Shown piece after piece: positions 34,622 through 42,094 of a stretch of DNA of 42,511 nt. This DNA is from Phenylobacterium sp. (GTDB lineage: Bacteria; Pseudomonadota; Alphaproteobacteria; Caulobacterales; Caulobacteraceae). Under the pieces are notes generated by a model. The model saw only the letters and a program-made list of their open reading frames with translations. It had not been told where the DNA came from and did no database searches. The position numbers and the translations under genes are program-made. The DNA lies in the NCBI RefSeq assembly GCF_004297125.1, contig NZ_SCVD01000009.1, forward strand, positions 1 to 42,511, in the 5' to 3' direction. The stretch's first letter is position 1. Every line of letters begins with the position of its first letter.

Positions 34622-35683
34622 ATGTCGTCGGACATCGATTCAATACTCCGCAGCCCCAAGGCCTATCTCTGGGCCCATAAGGCGATCGAGGCCATGGAGG
34701 CCCATAGGGTCTGGCCGACCGCGCTCAACTTTGAGCTGTGGCTGCACTATGTTGCGGCCAAGGACAGCGAGGTGGCGGCGCAGATCAACACCGTGCTGCA
34801 GTCCGGCGCGCCGTTCACCGACCAGGTCGGCGAGCAGATCGCGGCCCAGCATCTTCCGGCCGCCAAGCTGTCGGGCGAGATCCTCGACGCCGGCAAGAGC
34901 CTGTCCGAGGAGTTGGACAGCGTCCACCGCGCCATCGAATCCGCCCGGGAAACCAGCGAGGCCTACGGCCAGCAGCTGGCCACCGCCAGCCAATCGTTCG
35001 AAGAACAGGACTCCGACGCTGTCCGCGCGATGGTCGAGAACCTGAGCGTCGCCACCCGCAAGGTGCGGGAGGAGAACCAGGCCCTGGAGAGCCAGCTCGC
35101 CGACACCACCGACGAACTGGGCCGCCTGCGCGAGCACCTGGAACAGGTGCGCCGCGACGCCATGACCGACGCCCTGACCAACCTGTCCAACCGCAAGGCA
35201 TTCGACGAGACCCTGGACCGCACCTGCGCCCAGGCCGAGGCGCGCGGCGAGCCCGCGGTGCTGGCGGTCGTCGATATCGATCACTTCAAGGTGTTCAACG
35301 ACACCTGGGGCCACCAGACCGGCGACCAGGTGATCCGCTACGTCGCCAGCGTCATCGGCCGGGTGGCCGAGGGCGCCCGCTTCGCCGCCCGCTACGGCGG
35401 CGAGGAGTTCGCGGTGATCTTCCCTGGCGAGAAGACCTCGGTCGCGCTCGCGGCGCTGGAAAGGGCGCGCGAAGAGATCTCGTCACGGATCCTGAAGCGG
35501 CGCTCGACCAACGAGGACCTTGGCGCGATCACGATCTCGACCGGAATTGCGGAATACAAGCCCGGCGACACGCCCGCCGCCCTGCTGGAACGCGCCGACG
35601 GGGCGCTCTACGCTTCCAAACGCTCCGGCCGCAACCGCACCTCGCTGGCCGACATGGGTTCGGAAACCACCCGCGCCGCCTGA
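34622..35683 (+). CDS. Diguanylate cyclase (GGDEF), possibly DgcB-like
   Basis: 353-residue soluble protein. N-terminal region (about 1-100) without known sensor fold; coiled coil about 130-185; GGDEF domain about 185-345 with GGEEF at 259-263, so it should make cyclic di-GMP. The allosteric I-site (RxxD, upstream of RYGGEEF) is not conserved; the positions read E and R, so product inhibition may be absent. No membrane helix. The coiled-coil-plus-GGDEF plan recalls DgcB of Caulobacter, which acts in surface attachment; that identity is not proven. ATG at 34622, 49 bases after the helicase stop. Confidence 0.9.
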   Translation: MSSDIDSILRSPKAYLWAHKAIEAMEAHRVWPTALNFELWLHYVAAKDSEVAAQINTVLQSGAPFTDQVGEQIAAQHLPAAKLSGEILDAGKSLSEELDSVHRAIESARETSEAYGQQLATASQSFEEQDSDAVRAMVENLSVATRKVREENQALESQLADTTDELGRLREHLEQVRRDAMTDALTNLSNRKAFDETLDRTCAQAEARGEPAVLAVVDIDHFKVFNDTWGHQTGDQVIRYVASVIGRVAEGARFAARYGGEEFAVIFPGEKTSVALAALERAREEISSRILKRRSTNEDLGAITISTGIAEYKPGDTPAALLERADGALYASKRSGRNRTSLADMGSETTRAA

Positions 35684-35730
35684 GGCCGGAAGCTTTCCCT
35701 TGGCTGACGCCGGGGTATCTTGCCTTGAGT

Positions 35731-35747
35731 TGAACCCAAAGAGTTCA
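35731..35747. promoter_or_regulatory. Small dyad upstream of the enoyl-CoA hydratase gene
   Basis: TGAAC (35731-35735) and GTTCA (35743-35747) with a 7-base spacer, ending 15 bases before the ATG and just ahead of its AAGGAGG ribosome site. A repressor bound here would block initiation; no regulator gene is adjacent. Confidence 0.35.
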
Positions 35748-35762
35748 CCCAAGGAGGACGCC

Positions 35763-36566
35763 ATGGACGGCGCGCAAGCCACGCCCAAGGTCAAGACATC
35801 CATCGACGCCGGCGTCGGGATCATCACCCTGTCCGATCCGGGCACGCTGAACGCCGCGGGCCTGGACCTGATGGCCGAGCTCACGGCCGCGTTCGAAGAC
35901 TTCGCCTATGGCGACAAGGCCCGGGCCATCGTGATCACCGGCGAAGGCCGCGGCTTCTGCTCGGGCGCCAATCTGTCGGGCGGCGGCGGTGCGGCCCGGC
36001 CGCAGACGGGCAATGCGCCCAACCAGGCGCTGCTCAACACCTTCAATCCCTTCGTCTCAGCCGTGCGCAAGTCGCCCAAGCCGCTGGTGTCGGCCGTGAA
36101 CGGCGTGGCCGCCGGCGTCGGCGTCTCCCTGGCCCTGGCCGCCGACCTCTCGGTGGCCGCCGAAAGCGCCTACTTCCTGCTGGCCTTCCGTCGCATCGGC
36201 CTGGTGCCCGATGGCGGCGCGACCTGGATGCTGCCCCGCCTGGTCGGCAAGGCCCGCGCCATGGAGCTGATGTTGCTGGGCGAGAAGCTTCCGGCCAAGA
36301 CGGCGGCCGAATGGGGCCTGATCAACAAGTGCGTGCCGGACGCCGAGCTCATGGCCGCGGCCCTGCAGTACGCCCATGCCCTGGCCGACGGCCCGGCCTC
36401 GCTGGGCCTGACGCGCAATCTGGTCTGGGATGCGCTGGATTCGGCCTGGCACGAACAACTCGAGGCCGAGGCTTACGCCCAAGGCGCCGCACAACGCACG
36501 GCGGACGCCCGCGAAGGCGTCATGGCGTTCGTGGAAAAGCGCCCGGCGAAGTTCACCGGCCGCTAG
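35763..36566 (+). CDS. Enoyl-CoA hydratase/isomerase family protein
   Basis: 267-residue crotonase-fold enzyme. Signatures: RAIVITGEGRGFCSGANLSG (oxyanion hole, about 57-76), KPLVSAVNGVAAGVGVSLALAAD (about 101-123) and FRRIGLVPDGGATWMLPRLVG (about 136-156). The usual catalytic Glu positions are not both evident by eye; the GLVPDGG segment has Asp where Glu is common in isomerase-type members. It may act in fatty acid or phenylacetate-type degradation. ATG at 35763 with a near-perfect AAGGAGG site. No other beta-oxidation gene is adjacent. Confidence 0.9.
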   Translation: MDGAQATPKVKTSIDAGVGIITLSDPGTLNAAGLDLMAELTAAFEDFAYGDKARAIVITGEGRGFCSGANLSGGGGAARPQTGNAPNQALLNTFNPFVSAVRKSPKPLVSAVNGVAAGVGVSLALAADLSVAAESAYFLLAFRRIGLVPDGGATWMLPRLVGKARAMELMLLGEKLPAKTAAEWGLINKCVPDAELMAAALQYAHALADGPASLGLTRNLVWDALDSAWHEQLEAEAYAQGAAQRTADAREGVMAFVEKRPAKFTGR

Positions 36567-36588
36567 CCGCCCCCAAGGCTTACGCTGT

Positions 36589-36625
36589 AAGGACCCTCGC
36601 AGGTTCGCCGCTTGCGAGGGTCCTT
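36589..36625 (+). terminator. 13-bp perfect hairpin between the hydratase and GST genes
   Basis: Arms AAGGACCCTCGCA (36589-36601) and TGCGAGGGTCCTT (36613-36625), 11-base loop. It starts 22 bases after the hydratase stop and ends 2 bases before the GST GTG. Only TTT follows, so termination is possible but may be partial. Confidence 0.6.
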
Positions 36626-36627
36626 TC

Positions 36628-37305
36628 GTGCTCACCGTCCACCACCTCAACAATTCCCGTTCGCAGCGGGTCCTGTGGCTGCTGGAGGAGCTGAAAGCGC
36701 CCTACGAGATCATCCGCTACGAACGCGACGCCAAGACCATGCTCGCGCCGCCCGAACTGAAGGCGATCCACCCGCTGGGCAAGTCGCCGGTGATCACCGC
36801 CGACGGCGAAACGGTGGCCGAGACCGGCGCCATCGTCGAATACATCCTCGAGCGCTACGGCCATGGCCGGCTCGCGCCCCCGCCGGGCACGCCGGAGCGG
36901 CGGCGGCTGACTTATTGGCTACACTATGCGGAAGGCTCGGCCATGCCGCCGCTGCTGATGAAGCTGGTGTTCGGCCGCCTGCCGGCCGGTGCGCCCGCCC
37001 TTTTGCGTCCCATCGTCAAGAGCATCGCCAGGCGGGCCCAGGACAGTTTCATCGACCCGCAGATCGTCGCGCATCTCAACTACTGGGAGGACGAGCTGAG
37101 CAAGGCGGACTGGTTCGCCGGGCCGGAGTTCAGCGCCGCGGACATCATGATGAGCTTCCCGCTGGAAGCCGCCGCCGATCGCGCCGCGGCGCGGGTCGGC
37201 CGCCCAAAGCTCGCGGCGTTCCTGAAGAGGATCCACAACCGCCCGGCCTATCGGCGGGCGCTGGAACGCGGCGGGCCCTACGCCTACGCCGGCGACGGCG
37301 ACTAG
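36628..37305 (+). CDS. Glutathione S-transferase family protein
   Basis: 225-residue GST. N-terminal thioredoxin-fold domain (1-80) with LNNSRSQRVLWLLEEL carrying a likely catalytic Ser near residues 9-11, cis-Pro in GKSPVI (about 51-56), and AETGAIVEYIL giving the glutathione-binding ETGA. The C-terminal helical domain (90-215) contains FAGPEFSAADIMMSFPLEAA, the N-capping motif region. GTG at 36628 is the only fitting start; its ribosome site GAGGG lies inside the 3' arm of the 13-bp hairpin. The stop overlaps the convergent 2TM gene by 4 bases. Confidence 0.9.
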   Translation: MLTVHHLNNSRSQRVLWLLEELKAPYEIIRYERDAKTMLAPPELKAIHPLGKSPVITADGETVAETGAIVEYILERYGHGRLAPPPGTPERRRLTYWLHYAEGSAMPPLLMKLVFGRLPAGAPALLRPIVKSIARRAQDSFIDPQIVAHLNYWEDELSKADWFAGPEFSAADIMMSFPLEAAADRAAARVGRPKLAAFLKRIHNRPAYRRALERGGPYAYAGDGD

Positions 37306-37580
37306 CCGCGGGTCCTGCGCAGCTTCTCGAGCTCTTCCTCGATCAGCCGATCACGCATGCCTTCGCCGTTCATGTAGACCGAGGCGGCATGGGCGCCGAG
37401 GCCGACGCCCCAGCCCAGCATGGGCCAGATCGGCCAGAAGTAGTCGCCGAACGAGGTCATGAGATAGATCGCGGTCAGGCCGGCGTTCACGACGACGTAC
37501 GCCATCAGGTGGCTGCGGAACGCCAGCTTCATGTCGGCGCGGCGGATGGCCAGGCGGCGCAGTTCGACGTCGTCGCTCAT
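37302..37580 (-). CDS. 2TM domain protein
   Basis: 92-residue protein with two hydrophobic helices (about 27-43 VVVNAGLTAIYLMTSF region and 48-68 FWPIWPMLGWGVGLGAHA region), flanked by charged N- and C-termini (RRADMKLAFRSHLMAY; RDRLIEEELEKLRRTRG). This matches the 2TM family often fused to or near histidine kinases; function unknown. ATG at 37580 with GGGACAG upstream. It lies 44 bases downstream of the SUF operon end and may be read with it. Confidence 0.8.
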   Translation of the reverse strand: MSDDVELRRLAIRRADMKLAFRSHLMAYVVVNAGLTAIYLMTSFGDYFWPIWPMLGWGVGLGAHAASVYMNGEGMRDRLIEEELEKLRRTRG

Positions 37581-37624
37581 GTCTGTCCCCGAGTTTCTGA
37601 GCACAGGATACCGCGTCCGTCGCT

Positions 37625-38020
37625 TCAGTCGAGTTTCGCTGGCGTAATGGTCACGCTCTCGCCGCAGCCGCAGGCGTCGGTCTCGTTCGGGTTGCGGAAC
37701 ACGAACTTGGCCGCGAGCTTGGTGACCTCGTAGTCGATCTCCGTGCCGATCAGGAACAGCACGGCCTTGGGCTCGACCAGGATGGTGACGCCCTTGTCCT
37801 CGACCACCTCGTCCAGCGGGCCGGCCTTGTCGGCGTATTCCAGGACATATTCCTGCCCGGCGCAGCCGCCGTTCTTCACGCCGACGCGCAGGCCGGCATA
37901 GGGCTTGGCTGCCTTGCCCATGATCTCGCGGACGCGCTGGGCGGCGGCCTCGGACAGCGTGACCACCTTGGGGCGGGGACGCCGGGGACGTGGGGTGGGG
38001 GTGATATCGAGATGGGTCAT
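37625..38020 (-). CDS. sufA: SufA/IscA-type Fe-S cluster assembly protein
   Basis: 131-residue A-type carrier that takes Fe-S clusters from the SufBCD scaffold to target proteins. The three ligand cysteines are in NGGCAGQEY and ACGCGES (CxC near the C-terminus). The N-terminal 20 residues are Pro/Arg-rich and longer than in E. coli SufA. ATG at 38020 shares one base with the preceding stop (TGATG). Last gene of the SUF operon. Naming as SufA rather than IscA/ErpA rests on context. Confidence 0.9.
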   Translation of the reverse strand: MTHLDITPTPRPRRPRPKVVTLSEAAAQRVREIMGKAAKPYAGLRVGVKNGGCAGQEYVLEYADKAGPLDEVVEDKGVTILVEPKAVLFLIGTEIDYEVTKLAAKFVFRNPNETDACGCGESVTITPAKLD

Positions 38021-38388
38021 CAGAACATGTTCAACGCTAGCTTGGCCTCGTCGCTCATGCGCGAGGGGTCCCATGGCGGGTCGAACACCAGATCGACCTT
38101 CACCGAGCGGACCTCGGGGATTTCCTTCACCGCGTCCTCGACCCAGCCCGGCATCTCGCCGGCCACCGGGCAGCCCGGCGCGGTCAGGGTCATGTCGATG
38201 GCCACGTCCTTGTCGTCGGACACGTCCACCTTGTAGATCAGGCCCAGCTCGTAGATGTCGACCGGGATCTCGGGATCGAACACCGTCTTCAGCTTCTCGA
38301 TGAGCTTGTCGGTCATCACGTCGAGCTCCGCCTGGCTCAGCGGCGGCGACTGGGTTTCGATGGGTGCGGCGTCGTCCATGATGCTCAT
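38020..38388 (-). CDS. sufT: SUF system MIP18-family protein (SufT-like)
   Basis: 122-residue DUF59/MIP18 protein, an accessory factor of Fe-S maturation. The signature is VFDPEIPVDIYELGLIY (about 36-52) and the TLTAPGCPVAGEMP block with the conserved Cys (about 67-80), then VKVDLVFDPPWDPSRMS. ATG at 38388 lies one base after the sufS stop. Orthology to SufT is by context and family; the symbol is used loosely in genomes. Confidence 0.88.
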   Translation of the reverse strand: MSIMDDAAPIETQSPPLSQAELDVMTDKLIEKLKTVFDPEIPVDIYELGLIYKVDVSDDKDVAIDMTLTAPGCPVAGEMPGWVEDAVKEIPEVRSVKVDLVFDPPWDPSRMSDEAKLALNMF

Positions 38389-38389
38389 G

Positions 38390-39604
38390 TTACGCGAAGA
38401 AGGCCTGAGTCTTGGTCAAGGCGTCCACGAAGGCGTCCGCCTCTTCCACGGTGTTATATAGGGCGAAGGAGGCCCTGGCGCTCGACGTGACGCCGAAACG
38501 CCGCATCAGCGGCTCGGCGCAATGGGTCCCGGCCCGGACGGCCACCCCGTAGCGGTCGAGGATCTGGGCCACGTCGTGGGCGTGGGCGCCGTCGACGGTG
38601 AAGGACAGGATGGCCCCCTTCCCCGGCGCTTCGCCGATCACCCGAAGCCAGTTGAACCCCGCCAGGCGCTCGCGGACATGGGCGTAAAGGCCGTGCTCGT
38701 GCTGGGCGATGGCCAGGCGGTCCTGGCCGGCCAGCCAGTCGATGGCGGCGCCCAGGCCGATCGCCTCCAGGATCGGCGGCGTGCCCGCCTCGAAGCGATG
38801 CGGCGGGTCGGCGTAGGTGATCTCGTCCATCGAAACGGCCCCGATCATCTCGCCCCCGCCCTGGTACGGCGGCAGCGCGGCCAGCTTCTCGGCCTTGCCG
38901 TAGAGGATGCCGATGCCGGTGGGGCCGTACAGCTTGTGGCCGGAGAAGACGTAGAAGTCGGCGTCGATGTCCTTCACGTCCACCGGCTTGTGGACGATGG
39001 CCTGGCAGCCGTCGAACAGCACCAGGGCGCCCACGTCGTGCGCCATGCGGGCCAGCGACTTGGCGTCGTTGATGGTGCCCAGCACGTTCGACATGTGGCT
39101 GAGCGCCACCACCCTGGTCTTCGGGCCCAGCAGGTTCTGGTAGGCCTCGAGGTCGAGCTGGCCGTCGTCGGTCACCGGGACCCACTTCAGGACCACGCCC
39201 TTGCGCTCGCGCAGGAAGTGCCAGGGCACGATGTTGGCGTGGTGCTCCATCTCGGAGAGCACGATCTCGTCGCCGGGATGCAGCGAGGCCCCGATCCCGC
39301 TGGCGACCAGGTTGACCGCCTCGGTGCCGCCCTTGGTGAAGACGATCTCGTTCTCGTCGGCGCCGATGAAGGCCGCGGCCTTCCTGCGGGCCGCCTCGTA
39401 GGCGTCGGTGGTCTCGTTGGCGAGGGTGTGCAGGCCGCGGTGGACGTTGGCGTAGGAGTACTCCATCGCGTGCGTCATGGCGTCGATCACCGCCCGCGGC
39501 TTCTGGGCCGAGGCGGCGCTGTCCAGGTAGATCAGCGGCTTGCCGTGCACCTGGCGGCTGAGGATCGGGAAGTCCCTGCGGATCGCTTCGGCGTCGAAGG
39601 CCAT
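38390..39604 (-). CDS. sufS: Cysteine desulfurase SufS
   Basis: 404-residue PLP enzyme delivering sulfur for cluster assembly. The Schiff-base Lys is in FSGHKLYG (K224), and the active-site Cys in RAGTHCAEPL (C362), the group II arrangement. ATG at 39604 lies 2 bases after the sufD stop. No sufE gene is seen in the window; the sulfur acceptor must be elsewhere. Confidence 0.97.
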   Translation of the reverse strand: MAFDAEAIRRDFPILSRQVHGKPLIYLDSAASAQKPRAVIDAMTHAMEYSYANVHRGLHTLANETTDAYEAARRKAAAFIGADENEIVFTKGGTEAVNLVASGIGASLHPGDEIVLSEMEHHANIVPWHFLRERKGVVLKWVPVTDDGQLDLEAYQNLLGPKTRVVALSHMSNVLGTINDAKSLARMAHDVGALVLFDGCQAIVHKPVDVKDIDADFYVFSGHKLYGPTGIGILYGKAEKLAALPPYQGGGEMIGAVSMDEITYADPPHRFEAGTPPILEAIGLGAAIDWLAGQDRLAIAQHEHGLYAHVRERLAGFNWLRVIGEAPGKGAILSFTVDGAHAHDVAQILDRYGVAVRAGTHCAEPLMRRFGVTSSARASFALYNTVEEADAFVDALTKTQAFFA

Positions 39605-39606
39605 GC

Positions 39607-40635
39607 TCAGGCCCTCAGCCTTTCCGCCGACCAGGCGCGGACGATATCCCGCGCGCCCCCGTGGAGGATGCGGTCGACGACCTCGCCGATAAAGGCCTCG
39701 GTCAGCAACGCCCGGGCTTCCGGTTCGGGAATGCCGCGCTGGCGGGCGTAGAACAGGGCGTCCTCGTCCAGCGCGCCCACCGTGTTGCCGTGGGCGCAGG
39801 CGACGTCGTCGGCATAGATCTCAAGCTCGGGCTTGGCGTCGACCTCGGCGCGGTCCGAGAGGATCAGGGCGTGGTGGCCCATGCGCGCGTCGGTGCGGTC
39901 GGCGCCCTCGGCCACGATGATCTTGCCCTGGAAGACCGCGCGGGCCTGGTCGCGGACCACGCCCTTGGTGAGTTGCTGGGTCACGCCGTCGACGGCCGAG
40001 TGGGTGACGATGGTGGTCAGGTCGGCGTGGCGCCTGTCGGCCAGGAGATAGACCCCGTCGAGGCGCAGGTCGGCGTGGCCGCCCGGGTGACGCACCACGG
40101 TCTCGATCCGCTGGCGACGTGCGCCGGAGGTCAGCGCGGTCTGGGCGAAGGACGAGCCGGGCGCCAGATCGACCTCGGCCTGGCTCACCGTCACGCCGTC
40201 GGCGTCATCGGCGGCGAGCACGATCCGTTCGACCGCGGCGTCCTTGGCCAGGCTGATCGCCAGGCCCGTCTGGCCGAGATAGGCGCCCTCGCCCTCGTAG
40301 CTTTCCAGGATCGTCAGGCGGCCGGAGACCTCCACGTCCACCGAGATGCGGGCCGCATGGGCGCCGTCGCCGCGCGAGACGATGCGCAGGGCCACGACCT
40401 TGGTCTCGCCAGGCTCGACGCCGATGTGGGCCGCACCCTGGCCGTTCGCCACCACGATGACCTCGTCGGCCAGGGCGTCGAACGGTCCCGCCCGAAGCGA
40501 GGACGGATCGAACGCCGCCGACGCTTCCGGGACCTGACGGATCAGGCCGCGCAGGTCGGTCCAGCGCCAGGCCTCGTCGCGCTTGCCGGGAAGCTCGGCG
40601 GCGTCGCGGGTGCGTATGGCGGACAGGACGCTCAA
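39607..40635 (-). CDS. sufD: Fe-S cluster assembly protein SufD
   Basis: 342-residue beta-helix subunit of the SufBCD scaffold. The C-terminal region carries VACAHGNTVGALDEDALFYARQRGI, the conserved His-containing segment of SufD, followed by the helix EARALLTEAFIGEVVDRI. It is shorter than E. coli SufD (about 420). The start is TTG at 40635, overlapping the sufC stop (TTGA); no ATG fits, and the following ATGs would trim the usual N-terminus. Confidence 0.94.
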   Translation of the reverse strand: MSVLSAIRTRDAAELPGKRDEAWRWTDLRGLIRQVPEASAAFDPSSLRAGPFDALADEVIVVANGQGAAHIGVEPGETKVVALRIVSRGDGAHAARISVDVEVSGRLTILESYEGEGAYLGQTGLAISLAKDAAVERIVLAADDADGVTVSQAEVDLAPGSSFAQTALTSGARRQRIETVVRHPGGHADLRLDGVYLLADRRHADLTTIVTHSAVDGVTQQLTKGVVRDQARAVFQGKIIVAEGADRTDARMGHHALILSDRAEVDAKPELEIYADDVACAHGNTVGALDEDALFYARQRGIPEPEARALLTEAFIGEVVDRILHGGARDIVRAWSAERLRA

Positions 40636-41378
40636 GCGGCCCTCGCGTACTTGTCGTAGCCTTCGCGCTCCAGTTCGTGAGCCAGGTCGGGGCCGCCGGA
40701 GGCCACGATCCGGCCGCCGGCCAGCACGTGGACGCGGTCGGGTTTGATGTAGTCCAGCAGGCGCTGGTAGTGGGTGATGACCAGCATGGCGCGATCGGGC
40801 GAACGCAGCGCGTTCACGCCGTCCGCCACGATGCGCAGGGCGTCGATGTCGAGCCCCGAATCCGTCTCGTCCAGGATGAGGAAGCGGGGCGACAGCATCG
40901 CCATCTGGAAGATCTCCATCCGCTTCTTCTCGCCGCCCGAGAAGCCGACGTTCAGCGCCCGCTTCAGCATGTCGAAGTCGATCTTCAACTCGGCGGCCTT
41001 GGCGCGGGCCAGCTTCAGGAACTCGGGCGCCGTGACCTCGGGCTCGCCACGCGCCTTCCTCTGGGCGTTCAGGGCCGTGCGGATGAAGGTGAGCGCCGGG
41101 ACGCCGGGGATCTCCAGCGGGTACTGGAACGACAGGAAGACGCCCTTGGCCGCCCGCTCGTTGGGCTCCAGCGCCAGCAGGTCCTCACCGTCCAGCGTCG
41201 CGCCGCCGGCGGTGACCTCATAGCCCTGGCGGCCGGTCAGCACGTAGCTGAGGGTCGACTTGCCGGCGCCGTTCGGCCCCATGATCGCGTGCACCTCGCC
41301 GGCGGGCACGTCGAGGCTGAGACCCTTCAGGATCTCCTTGTCGTCGACGGTGGCGTGGAGGTTGGAAACGGACAGCAT
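40632..41378 (-). CDS. sufC: Fe-S cluster assembly ATPase SufC
   Basis: 248-residue ABC ATPase of SufBCD. Walker A GPNGAGKST (34-42), signature GFSGGEKKR (about 150-158), Walker B FLILDETDSGLD (about 171-182). ATG at 41378 directly follows the previous stop (TGAATG). The stop overlaps the sufD TTG. Confidence 0.98.
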   Translation of the reverse strand: MLSVSNLHATVDDKEILKGLSLDVPAGEVHAIMGPNGAGKSTLSYVLTGRQGYEVTAGGATLDGEDLLALEPNERAAKGVFLSFQYPLEIPGVPALTFIRTALNAQRKARGEPEVTAPEFLKLARAKAAELKIDFDMLKRALNVGFSGGEKKRMEIFQMAMLSPRFLILDETDSGLDIDALRIVADGVNALRSPDRAMLVITHYQRLLDYIKPDRVHVLAGGRIVASGGPDLAHELEREGYDKYARAA

Positions 41379-41783
41379 TCAGTGGGTCTCATCGGCGAGG
41401 AATTGGGCCATGACCTTGAGCGCGTCCGGGACGCCCTCGACGATCTCTTGCTTGCGTGGCGCGGCCGATCCCGGCGTCGCCCCGCGCTTGTCGGACAGCG
41501 TGACGCTGGCCTTGCCGCCCTCGAAATAGGCGGCGATGCGGAAGTTCCTGTGGTCGAGCGACACCGTGTAGCGGCGCACGTCGGCGGTCAGGCCTTGGCC
41601 GGCCAGGAAGTCGCCGTCGCCGGCGATCGCCGCGTGCAGCGCCTGGGCCCCGGCGAGGTCATCTTCCTGCTGCTTGCGCACGGCCTCCTCGCGGGCGCGA
41701 CGCTCCATCTCGCGACGCGCGAACTCAGTCTCGAACGCCTCCTTCAGCGTCAGGACCTTGGGCTTGCGCGTCCGGGTGCTCAC
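41379..41783 (-). CDS. Unknown protein encoded inside the SUF operon (134 aa)
   Basis: 134-residue soluble protein. The first half is a charged helix (TLKEAFETEFARREMERRAR, about 14-45) likely forming a coiled coil. The second half (about 70-134) alternates strands and helix (RRYTVSLDHRNFRIAAYF; VPDALKVMAQFL). No Cys and no metal motif. Start GTG at 41783 overlaps the previous stop (GTGA), and its stop abuts the sufC ATG, so it is translated as part of the operon. I do not recognise a family. A SUF accessory role is inferred from position only. Confidence 0.8.
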   Translation of the reverse strand: MSTRTRKPKVLTLKEAFETEFARREMERRAREEAVRKQQEDDLAGAQALHAAIAGDGDFLAGQGLTADVRRYTVSLDHRNFRIAAYFEGGKASVTLSDKRGATPGSAAPRKQEIVEGVPDALKVMAQFLADETH

Positions 41784-42094
41784 AGCTCCACGGCCTTCTT
41801 GTCCTCGATCCGCTCGACGACGCGGACGTCGCCGCCCACCCCGTGGGCGAATGCATAGGCCTCTCCGGCCTCGTCGAGGTAGCATTCGAGGTCGAACAGC
41901 CCGGCGTCCGGGTCCAGCAGGGTGATGGCGGTCGCCCGCGTCCCGGCCGGGATCTCGCTCGGCGCCGGGTCGCAATTGCCCGCGGCGGTCACGTTCAGCG
42001 CCCGCACCAGGACGACGCCGTCCCATTCGCGCAACACATTGCCGTCGGCGTCGATCGCCGTGACCTCGCCGTCGTGGGTTGGCCTGGGGCTCAT
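41780..42094 (-). CDS. Unknown small protein encoded inside the SUF operon (104 aa)
   Basis: 104-residue acidic protein, mostly beta strands ([20 protein letters not shown], then [20 protein letters not shown]). Two Cys (C41, C71). It starts ATGA over the sufB stop and ends overlapping the next ORF (GTGA), so it is tightly coupled to both. No family recognised. It could be a scaffold or stability factor for SufB, but this is only a positional guess. Confidence 0.8.
   Translation of the reverse strand: MSPRPTHDGEVTAIDADGNVLREWDGVVLVRALNVTAAGNCDPAPSEIPAGTRATAITLLDPDAGLFDLECYLDEAGEAYAFAHGVGGDVRVVERIEDKKAVEL

Noticed and set aside
35731..35747. GAAC-N7-GTTC as a LexA box
   Set aside because: The alphaproteobacterial SOS box is a direct GTTC-N7-GTTC repeat; here the halves are inverted and the gene is not a repair gene.
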